From contig LLCB01000158.1 in NCBI GenBank assembly GCA_001414345.1, positions 62,001 to 126,000 on the forward strand: 64,000 nt of DNA. Reading direction: 5' to 3'. Every line of letters starts with the position of its first letter. Positions within the stretch are counted from its first letter, which is position 1. Position numbers and translations under genes: made by a program. Positions 1 through 11,504 of the stretch are shown here, one piece after another. Source of the DNA: Hymenoscyphus infarciens (lineage: Eukaryota > Ascomycota > Leotiomycetes > Helotiales > Helotiaceae). The notes under the pieces are model-generated. The model did not search any database and was not told the origin of the DNA. It saw nothing but the letters and a program-made list of their open reading frames with translations.

Positions 1-1256
1 CTAGAGGAAAACTACTTCTGTCAGTGAAAAGTTATCGAGTAAAGAACATTATAATAAGCCTTACATGAGAAGACAAGCAGCTCCAGCTTTACTTTTAGTG
101 GCATTGTAAAATATCTGAAGAAGTGGCCCGGCAGACGAAGAGATAACGCCATCCGGTCCATCAATTTGTCCAGCAACAAAGAGAAGTACCATGAGAAAGA
201 TGAAGCCAGTGAAAATTCCGATAGCAACACAAGCAATCATAATTTTTGGTCCCTCAACAGCTGGGTTGGGAATTTCTTCAATCACTGTAATCCAATTAGC
301 TTTAGATTTGGTAATGGGGGCCATGGGAAAACCAACTGTGTGATACTGCATCGAATCCAGTCAAGCCCAATCCTGCCTGCAACAAACCAAGAAGCCAGGC
401 AACCCCATCAGGCCAACCTGTCTCGTTACGGAATTCGGTAAACACGAATTCAGCAGACGAGTATTTTGGAGACGCAGTTGAGAGTAAAGTGATGCAAATA
501 ACGACAAAACCCAGAATCGACCAAATGAATGCCGACTTAGTGACCAGTGGCAATGCGCCTGTCATGAATGCATTGATCAAGAATGCCACAAGGTTGTAGC
601 CAATGTATATAAGAAATTGGTGCCATCTTTGGGAGACATAGTTTGGATTGAATAGCGAGATTGCTCCAAGAATGAGTTGACTGCCCAGGAGGCCTCCAGA
701 CGCCACAAGAGCAACCCATCCGCTAACATTGATCCAGCCAGTGATCCACTATCAATTTAAATCAGCGTGTAACCAAAAGTAGCGTGAGGAAATAAGCAGT
801 TTGAAGAAAATATCGATGAGTGATAACAAGGCACACTCTCAATCCTGCACGGAGTAAGCGACAGAAACTGAAACTCACACTGAGTAAAGGCACCCATCGT
901 CTCCAGGATATCACGGCGACCCAATGGTATTGTCCCCCAGCAGTAGGATACGCACTCAGGAACTCGGCAAGTGAGGCAGCTAAGCAGAGGTTGCATACTC
1001 CTGCAGCTAATAAGAGGTCAGAATAATCCCCTTGAAAGAAGCAAAGTGACTCACTGATCAATCCCCAGAGAACGGATGTCGAACCACCACTGGGTAAAGC
1101 TAGTGACAAACTAGCAGATAGTGCCGTCCAGGAATTGAGGATTGCAAATGCAAGACCAAGCATGGATAAGGGTGAGAAACTCCTATTCAGCTCACTTCTA
1201 TGACCCAGTCTCGCTAACTCTGCAGCATCCGCATCGTCCATCGCACTTGGTGACAT
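1..1256 (-). CDS. APC-family amino acid/choline/GABA-type permease, partial (3' end outside window)
   Basis: Multi-pass plasma-membrane transporter of the fungal amino acid/choline/GABA permease group; the substrate cannot be told. Exons on the minus strand: 1256-1055, 1006-879, 748-337, 284-65 and 17-1. All introns are GT-AG, and frame continues across every junction. The first intron acceptor at 1007 was preferred over one 6 bp further on because it restores a TAGVCNLCLAASLAEF-like helix. Family signs are the N-terminal SMLGLAFAILNSWTAL helix, SAYPTAGGQYHWVAV in the TM3 region, and GFDAVSHMIEEIPNP, the conserved loop before the later helices. The start at 1256 gives MSPSAMDDADAAELARLG. An in-frame ATG at 1286 would add ten residues. 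The gene runs off the left edge, so the last helices and the stop are missing. No defects are seen in the visible part. Confidence 0.88.
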
Positions 1257-2294
1257 TGTATGATTGGGTCCAAATGTATGGAACACTCTTCTTTTCTTGA
1301 ATGAACAAAAAGGAGAGAAGAGAGTGGTGTCCGAACTGTAATAGTAAAGAAATTAAAAATCCGATTTTCCGAGAGGACAAGGTCCCCGGGCCAGGGCTGA
1401 TGCACGACGATCTGCTAAGCTTTCCAAAACCGCTCCACTACCCCCATGAGCTGACACAAACATTCGATATTCAGCAGATCTACGGAATACTTGGCAGAAG
1501 GAAAACAGTAACATAAATCGCAGTCTGATAAGAAAAGGAGCACGGTGTTCTGCATGTGAACCTTATCTCGGTTCCTCAGCCCCTCACATGACGAACCGCT
1601 TTGACATTTTGAGAAAGTGGGCCAAAAGAATCTTTATTAAGTCTAGCTTGGTTTACGATAGATGATTAGTAAGGAACGCGCCGCTCTAGCTAAGGTAAAC
1701 CTGACCTACTACGATGCTATTGGCTATTGGCTATAAAAATAAAAATAAAGTGAGGGTAAAAATAATTAGTACATGCACAAAGCTATATGGGTCGGGTTTA
1801 CCAAGAGATAATTGAACCCCCTTTCCCCGCTTCAATGGTCAGGTGAGATTATGACGACACGATTGCCTATCTTCCGAACTCCGAACTCCACCAGGAGTAG
1901 TTTAAACATGTCACAGAGTCTCGTAAGGATTTTGTCAGATACGCAGCGGCAGACTTTGGATAGGCACCGCACCCTGTCTCAACACTTCCCGATGAGTGAG
2001 TGTACTGAGGCCTCGAAAATAATGATGGATGATTACCTAGAAATTGTGACTTGGCTACTCAAGTTGTGACCAGGAGGATTGCAGTATTGGTACTATTAAA
2101 CCCTTGAGGAAAAGGTGTTGCGTTAATGCTGCGATTGACATTGTAAGGTGCGGTCATGAGGTGCTTGAGTGCTTGAGCAAAAGTTCCACACTTGCCCCAC
2201 AACGCTTATCTTCGGCAATATTCTGTACCTTGGTGCAACTTCATTTGTTTCCTTCTTCTCACTCATTAAGACACTTTTCTGCATCGTAGAAAGC
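1257..2294. other. Intergenic, upstream of the permease
   Basis: This stretch presumably holds the permease promoter. Short open frames are present, the longest being 1812-2069 plus with 85 codons. None shows a recognisable domain or splice-supported continuation. AT-rich runs lie near 1735-1770. Confidence 0.5.
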
Positions 2295-2394
2295 GCGTTT
2301 GTGGTTTAGTGGTAAAATCGATGCTTGCCAATTTCAAGAGTTCACTCTTGAATAATATCTGCATTGGCCCCGGGTTCGATTCCCGGCGAACGCA
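2295..2394 (+). tRNA. tRNA-Gly (anticodon GCC) with intron
   Basis: The 5' acceptor strand GCGTTTG (2295-2301) pairs with CGAACGC (2387-2393), with one G-U pair, followed by discriminator A. The D-arm carries TGGTTTAGTGGTAAAA. The T-arm is a perfect CCGGGTTCGATTCCCGG-type stem-loop (B box). The anticodon stem-loop reads GATGC-TTGCCA, placing GCC at 2327-2329, and the 3' anticodon stem GCATT resumes at 2361. The 29-30 bp between, about 2331-2359, is an intron at the canonical position one base 3' of the anticodon. It folds into a hairpin (TCAAGAG / CTCTTGA). CCA is not encoded, as expected in eukaryotes. Confidence in type and anticodon is high; the exact intron ends are uncertain by a base or two. 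Confidence 0.93.
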
Positions 2395-5300
2395 ATGGTT
2401 CTTTTTTTGGCTCCAATTTCCTCATCCTCTTATCTTCAGAGGGGGTGGTGTTGAAATCGATGTTGAGGTTGTCGATCAAAATTTTTTGGTTGTGGGGAAT
2501 TTAAGCGAGGACGCTGTGGCCATGACGGTTTAAGTGGGTACCAGTAGAAAGGCTAAAGCATCAAATTTACGAATTATGAGATGAAACGGGACAGTGAAAA
2601 TTGGTTCCTTCCTAAGTAATCAACTTAACAATTCAAAGGTTCCTTGACTTTTTGGATAATATTTATTCAATGAACGGACTATGGCTGTGAAGTCGACTGT
2701 CAAGGGGAATTTCTTCGGACTACCTAGCTGATGAGGAGTAAGTCGCAAACAACTTCTCTCAACCTTTTTGTCAAGCTACGAGCAACTAAATAAAAGCCAA
2801 GATTCGTTTTCGAACAGGCAAGAGAACCACAAATTTGGTAATGGGAGGCAAGTTTCAAAAAATTACATCGATAAGGCCAATGACACTAACAAAAGAGTTT
2901 GAATGAAGAGCTCTTAAAGAATCCCCGAGCCGCATTTTTGAACAGCAATATGTCGAGGAATTAGTTCCAATTCTGGGCTAGCTTTCAAATTGACGAACAT
3001 CCACGGATAAGTCAGGGGCAAACTTCTCGGGAATCAAACCCGGACGATTCCCAGGGGAAAAAAATGTTGTTCCACTACCAATTAGGGGTTTCCGGAACTA
3101 ATTTGTTATATTTATGCTTTTATCAAACATTCAACCACCTGATCAATACCTCAGCTATCAATTCGAGGTCAGAAAAAAAGCAAATCCCGGCAAGTATGAA
3201 ATTTCAGACGAAAATTGTATAGTACCAAGTCCACAGGTACATTCAAACGTCGAATGAAGACAAGGAGGTCGTACAAATGTAATCTAAACCCACAAACTGC
3301 AAATTGTGGTGGCGTTAAGCGAATCGCCCCAAGCAGCCACTGGCGCCAAGATGCTGTTGTGATGGGTGCCACATATGCAAACATGATCAACGGTTATATT
3401 AATAGAATACTTGGGTTCTAGAAAAGGCCAAAACCCAGAAAATTTTCCTTAGTAGAACCTTTTAAGTCCGACAGTTTGTGTAAAAACTTAGTCCCGAGCC
3501 TGGGAACACTAAATAAAGACCAGAATTACGACCGTGATCCGGGAGTGTATTATAGAGAACAAGGAGTGATTGCACAAATAAATGAGCACTAGCGGACACT
3601 GAAAGGGGGTAGATCACCTGACATCGAGCACGTATCGAGGTTCCTTGACCCTCGTTGCTGCTCTCTTAACTCTACAGGGAGCCTCTCTGGAACAGTATGA
3701 TTGAGGCATCAAACGCATTACAAATAAATCATTCCTCTCAAAACATCCCTCAGTACAACGTGACATGGTACTCTTGTCTTTCCCCCCCTTGAGCTGGTTC
3801 AAACCCCGTAAGCAATGAATCTCATTCCTTCCCTCCTCATTTCGCCGCACTTGTTAATCTACGCCAGCCACTTCCAAATAAAGCAAAAAATCTCGAGGCT
3901 TAACCATTTACAGCGCCCCCAAAAACTCACAATCTCGGAAGTTTGAGCTGAAATAGGAACATATTTTGTCCAAATACAATTGAAAAGGAACATCAACATA
4001 AAGTCGCTGAGACTTTAGGGCTGACTTGAACCTCATCAACAGTAAGCCTGAAAGGTGGAGGCCCCAGGTTATCTTCCAGGTTCTCTGGAGGCTCTCCTTC
4101 CACAGCAGGTTGAGGCTCTGTTCGCAGTTCACCCGACCCAACGTCAAACTCCCGTGACATAAGCCGGCAGAACTTAAGAACTTTAGTCGGCCAACCAACG
4201 GCTCGCCAAGTGCCGATGGAGGGAACCCCTGGTTGAGGCTCTAAAACAACGTCACTTCTCGAATCTTTCAAAGTTCTACTTTCCCTTTCCTGTTTTCACA
4301 ACTATTTAGAAGACTCACGGACAACACATAACCGATCATACATTGCATCGAAGCTTACCCCCATCGGCCAACTCCGGATGGAAGCCAAGAATCTCAAGGC
4401 AATAGCCCTGGATTCCAAATTGCTGCCTTGGGACGATTGATTGGTCCTCAGCGTAGTCGTTCAAAAGAAGGCAAAAACATTGGATGGAACGAACTCGCAA
4501 GCGTTACTCGAATAGGTCTATTAGACAACTTTGGTGTGACCAAGCCTGTCTGCAAAGAAAGAAGCGTTCGTAGCCTGGCGAATAAGGTTGCTGTCAAGGG
4601 AAAGGATACCTGCGTCTGAGGCTCTAACGTACGTCTACTACTACCTTGCGGCTCTGCTGCAACGCAAGGCTGCATGGCAACGCACGACCAGGCTATATGA
4701 TCGGGCCTCTATACGGTCACTGAGGGGGGGGGCAACTCACTGCATCGCAGGTTTAGACAGGGTGAGTACGATGAAGCTGGTGAGCTAATATGGCATAGCT
4801 CGAAGAGGACGGTTCCGAGAACTTTCGACTGATCCAAAGGAGCAAGAACAGGTTGACCGGGGCCGAGGCAACCCATGGCTGCGGCTTCCTAATAACCACT
4901 CATCCTCTGGTTGCATCTGAACATCGAAGCACTGCCTTCGTCGAAAACAGGAAGGGCATTCTTCTGGAAGGGTTGGGCACCAAGTTTAGCCCAGGAGAAT
5001 TCCGAGGCGGCGGATGGCGTCGAGGCATGTCTTGGGTTCTTCAGATTTGCGGTAGTTGAAGTCAATAACCCTGGTAGATGAATCCTTCCTGGCTTTCTGA
5101 AGTGCGATTGCATCTTCTGAATAGCTTCGTTTCATTGAAAAGTGAAGAAAAGATGTGCGTCTCTGGAACTGCTTCCGCCCCCGGAGATAATCATTGGATA
5201 CAAAATGACGATGTCGTAATACTGGAAACAGAATGAATAAATTTCTGCACTTTAAATTGAGAAGAAAATTATTTATAATCATCATGATAAGAAAATAAGG

Positions 5301-5713
5301 ATATGCGAGGACTTTTGGAGGAGGTGGGAATATCATTTCCAGAAAACTCAAAAACAAAAACAAACTCGGTCTAAATGCTAGAAAGAAACACAATTCCAAA
5401 AATTAACACGAAAGGCTCCCCCAGAAAGTGCCACCCCCAACAGAAATTCAAAATACCCAAACCCTGCCGTGTCCTGTGTAACTCTCTGGGTTCCCAAAAC
5501 TCCCTCTAAAATGCGGCGCCATGTTGCACCGAACAAGCAAATCTGAACTGGTGATAGACGAGACTGGATCAAAATGTAGCGCATTCCCGTGAGGTTTCTG
5601 TCTAATAGTTGAACGCCAAGCAGATGCAAGGGAAGTTTGCGGGCAGAACAAATAACAGTGCTGATACAGTTAGCGATGGTCTGATATATCACTGGAGACT
5701 TTTCTCACCAAAT
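2395..5713. other. Intergenic, gene-poor
   Basis: No gene is supported. Overlapping short open frames on both strands around 3.6-5.4 kb (up to 137 codons on the minus strand at 4986-5399) show no domain, signal or coherent splicing. Near 3020-3091 the minus strand has a degraded tRNA-like sequence, described in the findings. Confidence 0.45.
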
Positions 5714-5944
5714 TTAGCGAGTTCCTCGAACTTTGTGAGATTCCCATGTGCAACCTTCACATCTTTGGTGGCCACAGTTGTATTCCGGACAGAAGTCGGT
5801 ATATTGAGACAGTCCATTGCTTGAACGGCAGGCATCGCAGAACCATAACCATTCTGTTCTCTCTTCAGCTCTACCCTTGCTCGACTTGCCACTGCCGGAG
5901 CCGTGTGACGACTTTTTGCTGCTACTGCTGTGGTGGGGGGACAT
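5714..5944 (-). CDS. Small Cys-rich, probable zinc-ribbon protein (76 aa), family copy 1
   Basis: A 76-residue single-exon frame. A low-complexity Ser/Lys/His N-terminus (residues 1-30) precedes a compact Cys-rich module: Trp34, C36-x2-C39, then C52, C57, H59, C62-x2-C65, ending in a TWESHK tail. Spacing C-x2-C-x12-C-P-x3-C-G-H-x2-C-x2-C suggests one or two structural zinc ions; that is inference from the pattern. The same module recurs at 9.2-9.5, 16.1-16.5 and 36.8-37.3 kb. The closest copy is at 9.3 kb, sharing the RCxxCTWExHK ending. Function is unknown. It could be nuclear or cytosolic, as no signal peptide is seen. A longer overlapping frame on the same strand (5689-6150) lacks any motif and is taken as a shadow. 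Confidence 0.62.
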   Translation of the reverse strand: MSPHHSSSSKKSSHGSGSGKSSKGRAEERTEWLWFCDACRSSNGLSQYTDFCPEYNCGHQRCEGCTWESHKVRGTR

Positions 5945-8900
5945 ATTGAAGCTGTAGTAGGCGTTGGAGCTGGAAAGTGATAATGAATTAGGAGTTGTAG
6001 GTTATTGTTGAGCTGGTTGAAGAAAGAAGATGACGAGTTTGAGCATTGAGACTGAGGTATCCGTCCGTTCTTATATCGACCATCAAGGACCTTCAACAGC
6101 ACTGCCATCCCCAGGCTTGTATTTTGGAGCAGCCCATCTAGGGCTTCCATGATACCCTGACAGTCTGACTATAATACCAGGCGCCAACATCTTGATCACT
6201 GGGAGCCCTGGGCTGTGAAGCTGTTCTGCCTTTCCCCCATCCTCATTCTCTCATATGACTCCTATACTAGCTTGAAAATAATCCAGTAAGTTAAGGATCT
6301 CGGTGTGGCTCGGGTAGCGGTGACCAAAAGCGATGTAGATGAGGATATTAAACGGAAATGTCCTTTTACCAATGGATTGGACAGGAACGCCTACACGCCC
6401 GTAACTTGACGACTCAGAACATAGTCCCAGATAGAGTTCTAGAAGAAGTTATTCGGAGAAGGTTTCCATGCAAAAACAATGAAGAGGACTTGATTGTCTA
6501 AAGCTCCGGGGCGCTACAATCTATACGCCCGATAGTGGAGTACTAACAAAAGTACCACCGACCCGCAAAACTTTTGGGAATTTCGGTGAAGGGCTCGGAA
6601 CCATACTACTCAGTAAGCATGAGCAACGAGATCTCGAAAAATGAGGCTAGGAAATCTAAGGGCGAGGTCGCCCTGAATGGAGAGTTGGGCATAAAACGTG
6701 ACACGAAGATAGAAAGGTAATGACAACCAACCAATAAAGTCAAAGAGTGCCTGAACCTGATTGGAAACCCAGTAAAAAGGAATAACAACACCGAAGACAA
6801 CGGCAGAAGAAACCCATTTCGCTGAATGATCGGGACTTCCTTGGCGTTACCAGGCACGTGACTCACCTCCTCAGCTTAGCGGAGGAGTCGGCTCATCATC
6901 TCTCCATCAACTCCGAGATAACAATAGCGTTTTAAGATTGATGGTAAGCACGCATTACTTCCTTTTGATTTTGAAGGGCATTGACTAAGAGGTTCAGTTA
7001 GATTTCAACCTCCACTGGTTTAGGAGAGCTACTCACAGTACCAAACCCATTATGTTCATATGACTACTCTGTCTTCCTCAGGATTGGATATCGGGTCATC
7101 CTTTCTATACAAACCCGATTAACATAGTTGTGAAGTGGAATCTGCTCCTTTGATTTTGATTTTTTTTTGCTGGTTCGCTTGCTTGGGTCATTAGAATATG
7201 TATTCGGCTCAAAAAGCTTCTGTACGACTTTCTGGTGAGGATTGTGAGAATAAATAAATTGGCGAAGCTAGGCGTGGTATGATGGCGGCGATAAATTCGA
7301 TCGGAGTATCCGGATTTGATACTCACCGAAGGTCTTTTTTCTTAAAATTTGACGATTCAAGGTCTGGGCTGAAGTTCGACAGGACCTGACAGTAAAAAGC
7401 GAGATGGTAAGTGGGCTTTATAGTTTTGTGTGGACGCAGAGCCGCAAGGCTAGAGAGATAGTCCAGGTAGCCTTGTTACCTACTCGCGCCCGAGTTGGTA
7501 GACCCCAAAAGAAACAAACAGATGTGGCAGACAGAACTATGGGAGGGTTTGTAACAGACTTCAAATGAGGCATCCCGAAGTCTCTGGCAACTAGGCAGAG
7601 GACAGAACAGGTTAGGACTCGGCATATTCAGAGGCAAGTTTGTTTCCAAAGTGAGGGACAGTTGATGTAGACTGGGCGAGGTTCAATTGAGAGATACGAG
7701 TTCGGAAAACGCCACATGAAAACCCATCCAAGGGTGATCATCCTTAAACTATCCCATTGGCGAACAGTCAGATAAAATGTGGTAGTGTGACAGCAGCTTC
7801 ACTGTCATGAAAACACTTACATGATGAGGAGCTGACCAACATTTTGGAGACATACCCTGGGCAGCAGCATCCCTGAGGATGAGTGATTTCCCTACACCAG
7901 CTACCACAACCATATCTACTAGGCACATTATGTTTTTGCCTTTATGTTTCCCTCGATCGCTATTGCGGACAGCAGTTTGCACGGGCGGTTTGCAATTCTG
8001 CGAGCGACCACAAGGTAAGAAGGCAGCGACAGGACTTTGAGTCAAACATAATTCTGCTGCAGGCTGGAGGCGGGGTAGCTGTCTATCGGCATTTGTAAAG
8101 CTCCTTGTTGCCGCTTGTGGTCTGACATTAAAGAAAGTGCTTGGATGTTATTGGGGTTTCGTCGATCTGGGAATTTGAAGACTATTTAATGTTATTAGCG
8201 GTCCTAGATATCTGGAAAACAGAGTGCAACAGTTGGTAGGGCTTGGTGCGTTGTCTGGTGTCTCCAACATTTCAGTGGCAGGTATGTCTGGCAACAAATG
8301 AACATTGTTTTGCCATTGGGACTCTGGAACACAACCTATCATAGAAGTTTCAAATCGACTTGGCCTATACTTTGTCATCCCTCAAGGGCATGGGACCCTG
8401 GGAAAGGTAAAAGGTTATTGCGATTCGCGAACTGCGATTGGAAAAGAGATTGAGCTCTTGTTTCGTCAACGTCTAATGAAGATGAACAGTGAAGATAGCA
8501 AAGAATCCAAGATGGAATTGCGTTGCAGGTACGTTTGATTGAAATCGTGATGGTTGAGTGGTGAGAGACGACGTGGCAGACAACCTGTGTCAACCTAAGG
8601 CAACCGACACGTGATCCAGAACAACTTACTATCTAAACTATTAACTGCCAGCAAACGGATTACACTCAGATTCGTGTTGTATAGCCCATTGTTAGATACT
8701 AGACTAGTTGTCTCATTACCATTAGTGTCCTTAAAAGCACTAGCAATGTTCCAAAATGTCTAGGACACATTCTTGGAAAACACTTACAGAACTCGACTTA
8801 TCCATAATTCTTCTAAAGACTCTTGTACTGGACAATAGTAAAAACTGTCTAACGATTTCCAGATTACATGGAGGGAGAGGGTGTACGCAGAGTATAACTC

Positions 8901-9207
8901 GGGATTCTTACTAAAAGTGCTGTCATTCCGCTATCTAAGCAACTAAATAGATTTCCTACTTCAATTAAGCTAGTAAAAGAGAAAACCCCAAATGAAAATG
9001 CCTGAAAATGCCAATTGCGCCGTGTAACCCAAACCACGAATCTCTAAAATCAATAAATTGCTCCATATCGCCCGCTTCAATCCAGCACCGAATACTGCAT
9101 GCCAAGTTCAAAGATTTGTCTTGTACCAGAAGGTATCACGATGCCCTAAATGAACTATTAGTCCAACTGTGTGACAACTATTGGCATGAAGCAGAACATA
9201 CAAGCTT
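5945..9207. other. Intergenic, gene-poor
   Basis: No gene is supported. Small open frames on both strands are all under 100 codons. One minus-strand frame (7749-8045) contains AGVGKS, reminiscent of a P-loop, but lacks the upstream Gly and any flanking domain. Confidence 0.45.
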
Positions 9208-9542
9208 TCAACGGCCCGCGGGAATCTTGTGAGTCTCCCAGGTACATGATCCGCATCGTTGTCTTCTGCATTCAAACTCTGTGCAGTAGTCTGTGTTCTC
9301 GGACATGGCTGTCGGGTTTGCTGTACATGAATCAGTACATGGAATCGATAAAGGAGAAGTTGGACAATCAATCAGAGAAGAAATATTGGAATCGTACAGC
9401 AATGGCAGCAGTACCAGTATTGCTCGTAAGTTGGCTCTGCTCTTTCTTTCTTCCCGTGACTTTTGCTGGAACTATTATGTTTGCTGGAGCTGCTGTGTTT
9501 GGAGGATCCATGTTTGGAAGAAGAAGCGGGATGGCCGGGCAT
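9208..9542 (-). CDS. Small Cys-rich, probable zinc-ribbon protein (85 aa), family copy 2
   Basis: Two exons, 9542-9398 and 9320-9208, split by a 77-bp GT-AG intron (GTACGA...TACAG) within the codon after the first Cys cluster. The product is 85 aa. Residues 1-33 are a Ser/His/Lys-rich stretch with SSKHGSSKHSSSSKH-like repeats. The module follows: W43-Y-C45-C46-H-C48, C61, C66, C71-x2-C74, then TWETHK. Compared with copy 1 the Gly-His after the fourth Cys is Arg-Arg, so one possible metal ligand is changed. The spliced junction reproduces the spacing of the intronless copy at 5.7 kb, which supports both models. Function is unknown. Confidence 0.66.
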
Positions 9543-11504
9543 GACGAATGAGAAATTATGCGGAAGAGATGTTTGCAGGACGGGAGATATTGCAATTGAG
9601 ATCTGGTTTGGGATTTTTTTTTCATAGGGAAAACATGGCTTTGGGACGAGTATATATAAAAGTAAATGGTGCAGAAACGTCCAACTTCGCTCAACCACGC
9701 TGAGGGCGTTTGGTAGTTTCTCATCCGCATAGTTGCCCTCTCGCCCAAACAGGCTCCCCTTTGGATGTTCAATTGGGGCTGTGGCAAGTGGTATTTTGTC
9801 GTCGAACCTTTGTAAAAGTAATCGCAAGTATGACAGGACATGGCTGAGCAGCCAGGAAGTTCATATTCGATGGATCTCTTGATGGTGAAAGGGGCGAGGA
9901 GAACAAATTAGAGGAACAGGCTTCGGCCATGAAGATACTAAAAGGTGTCACAATGAAGGCGGAGTATGGCAACCGTCTGGCAGACTATAGTAGCGAAGAG
10001 GAAGGCGAGCAAGGGAATATCGAGTAGCGGTGGTTGAGACGGATACGGAGACTGAAATTGAGGCTAATTCTGGAGCCTATGAATTCGGTGAGGAAAGGTA
10101 GAGTTTTGTTCGCAAGAGGAAGGTGAAAGACTGGCTGGGAGTGATGTAGTGGGGCAAAGGGCGAGTTAACAAACAGATTGATTTCCTTGCCTTGCCTTAT
10201 TATTAGGTTTAGGCAATAACTAAAAGATACATTAGATCCAGGGCAACACAAAATGTAACCACATATCTGATGTGAGAAGTTCAGACTACCGAGGCGGAAA
10301 ATATGACCGACTCCAGGGCAAATTCTGAGAAAGCGACATAATGAAACATATATCTTGCAAGAGACAAGGGGAACGGAAAAGTAATGAACACGTGTACTAA
10401 GTGGATGTACATGAGCGAAGGGGCAGACTCTGATGAAGAGGGGTAAAAATGAGGCTGAAAACCCCACATGGTCGTGTAGCCTCACTATGTAACGCCCTGG
10501 ATAAAAACGTGCACTGCACTGCCCACTACCACGGGTAGGCCTTGCAACTACTAGTAGTAAGGCAGGCGACGATAGCAATTGGCTATTGTTAAATGACGGT
10601 GCCATGCATATAATGGCAGGGGCTTGCTCTTTAGCTCAAAAAACAGCAAGATAGGATGAACATGACGAACGAGCCTTGTCATACGGAGTAAAGCAACTCG
10701 GATTTGACAAAATTGTAGAGTAAGAATAGCACAGAGAAAGAGCAATCAACTTATTCTCCACAATCTGATGCGGTTGGTGGGATCCCGTATTTATGTGATT
10801 ATATTGCGCCAGGTGGTACCGAGGGTACGGTGTCCGAGACTTAATTTATGGGAGGAGAAGTCGTCCTGTGGTATTTCGCAGGTGTTGATGCTTTGTAGCT
10901 CATTTCGATGTAATCTTTTGGGAGTCGTTTGAGGAGCGAAGACAAGGTTATGTACCTGCTATCTGTGTAGCAATTGTCGACAATAAGGCAATCGTAGCCT
11001 GGCGGAGAAGAGGGTATTTGGACGCCCGTTTGAGTAGCAAGTTCTGGAGTTGTTTTGTTGAGACAAGAAGAGCCGCAAGCTGCAAAGAGTTGAAGCAGAG
11101 CCGCATCGATCTGATCACTATCTCATCTCGGTGTCTCTACACCTTTGATAAGTGGCGAACTCCGAAGGCAGGTTAAGAACATCGTATCGGGTCCGTATTG
11201 CAATTCGTGATGTGCTGCTAACGAGGCGGGAGCGTACCTAGGAGGAGAGGGGCACGTGAGGGGAGAGGTCAAAACTCTGCCTTGTCAGCAACCGAGGTCC
11301 AATTTCGTGAACCACGGATTTCTGGCCATTGCTATTTTAAGCCTCCAGAGATGGGTATCGTCTATCGCCGCGTTGACAACACCAACCCCTCGACAAGTTC
11401 AATTAATATGTATTACACGATCCAAAGAATTCGCTCAAGTTGACAATAGCTTCACATATTCTAGCAGACGATCTGCACTTTCATGGCAGCGCTGCCTCGC
11501 TGCA
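9543..11504. other. Intergenic, upstream of the palmitoyltransferase
   Basis: A 206-codon minus-strand open frame (9985-10605) has no recognisable domain and looks like chance. On the plus strand, about 60 sense codons to a TAG near 10027 end in an acidic tail (SSEEEGEQ). They follow an AG acceptor-like site and could be a relic exon. Confidence 0.4.

Noticed and set aside
7749..8045. Minus-strand frame with AGVGKS, suggesting a P-loop NTPase
   Set aside because: The first Gly of the Walker A motif is missing, no Walker B or flanking domain is visible, and the frame is only 98 codons.
9985..10605. 206-codon minus-strand ORF
   Set aside because: The composition is low-complexity and hydrophobic, there is no domain or family pattern, and it probably arises by chance.
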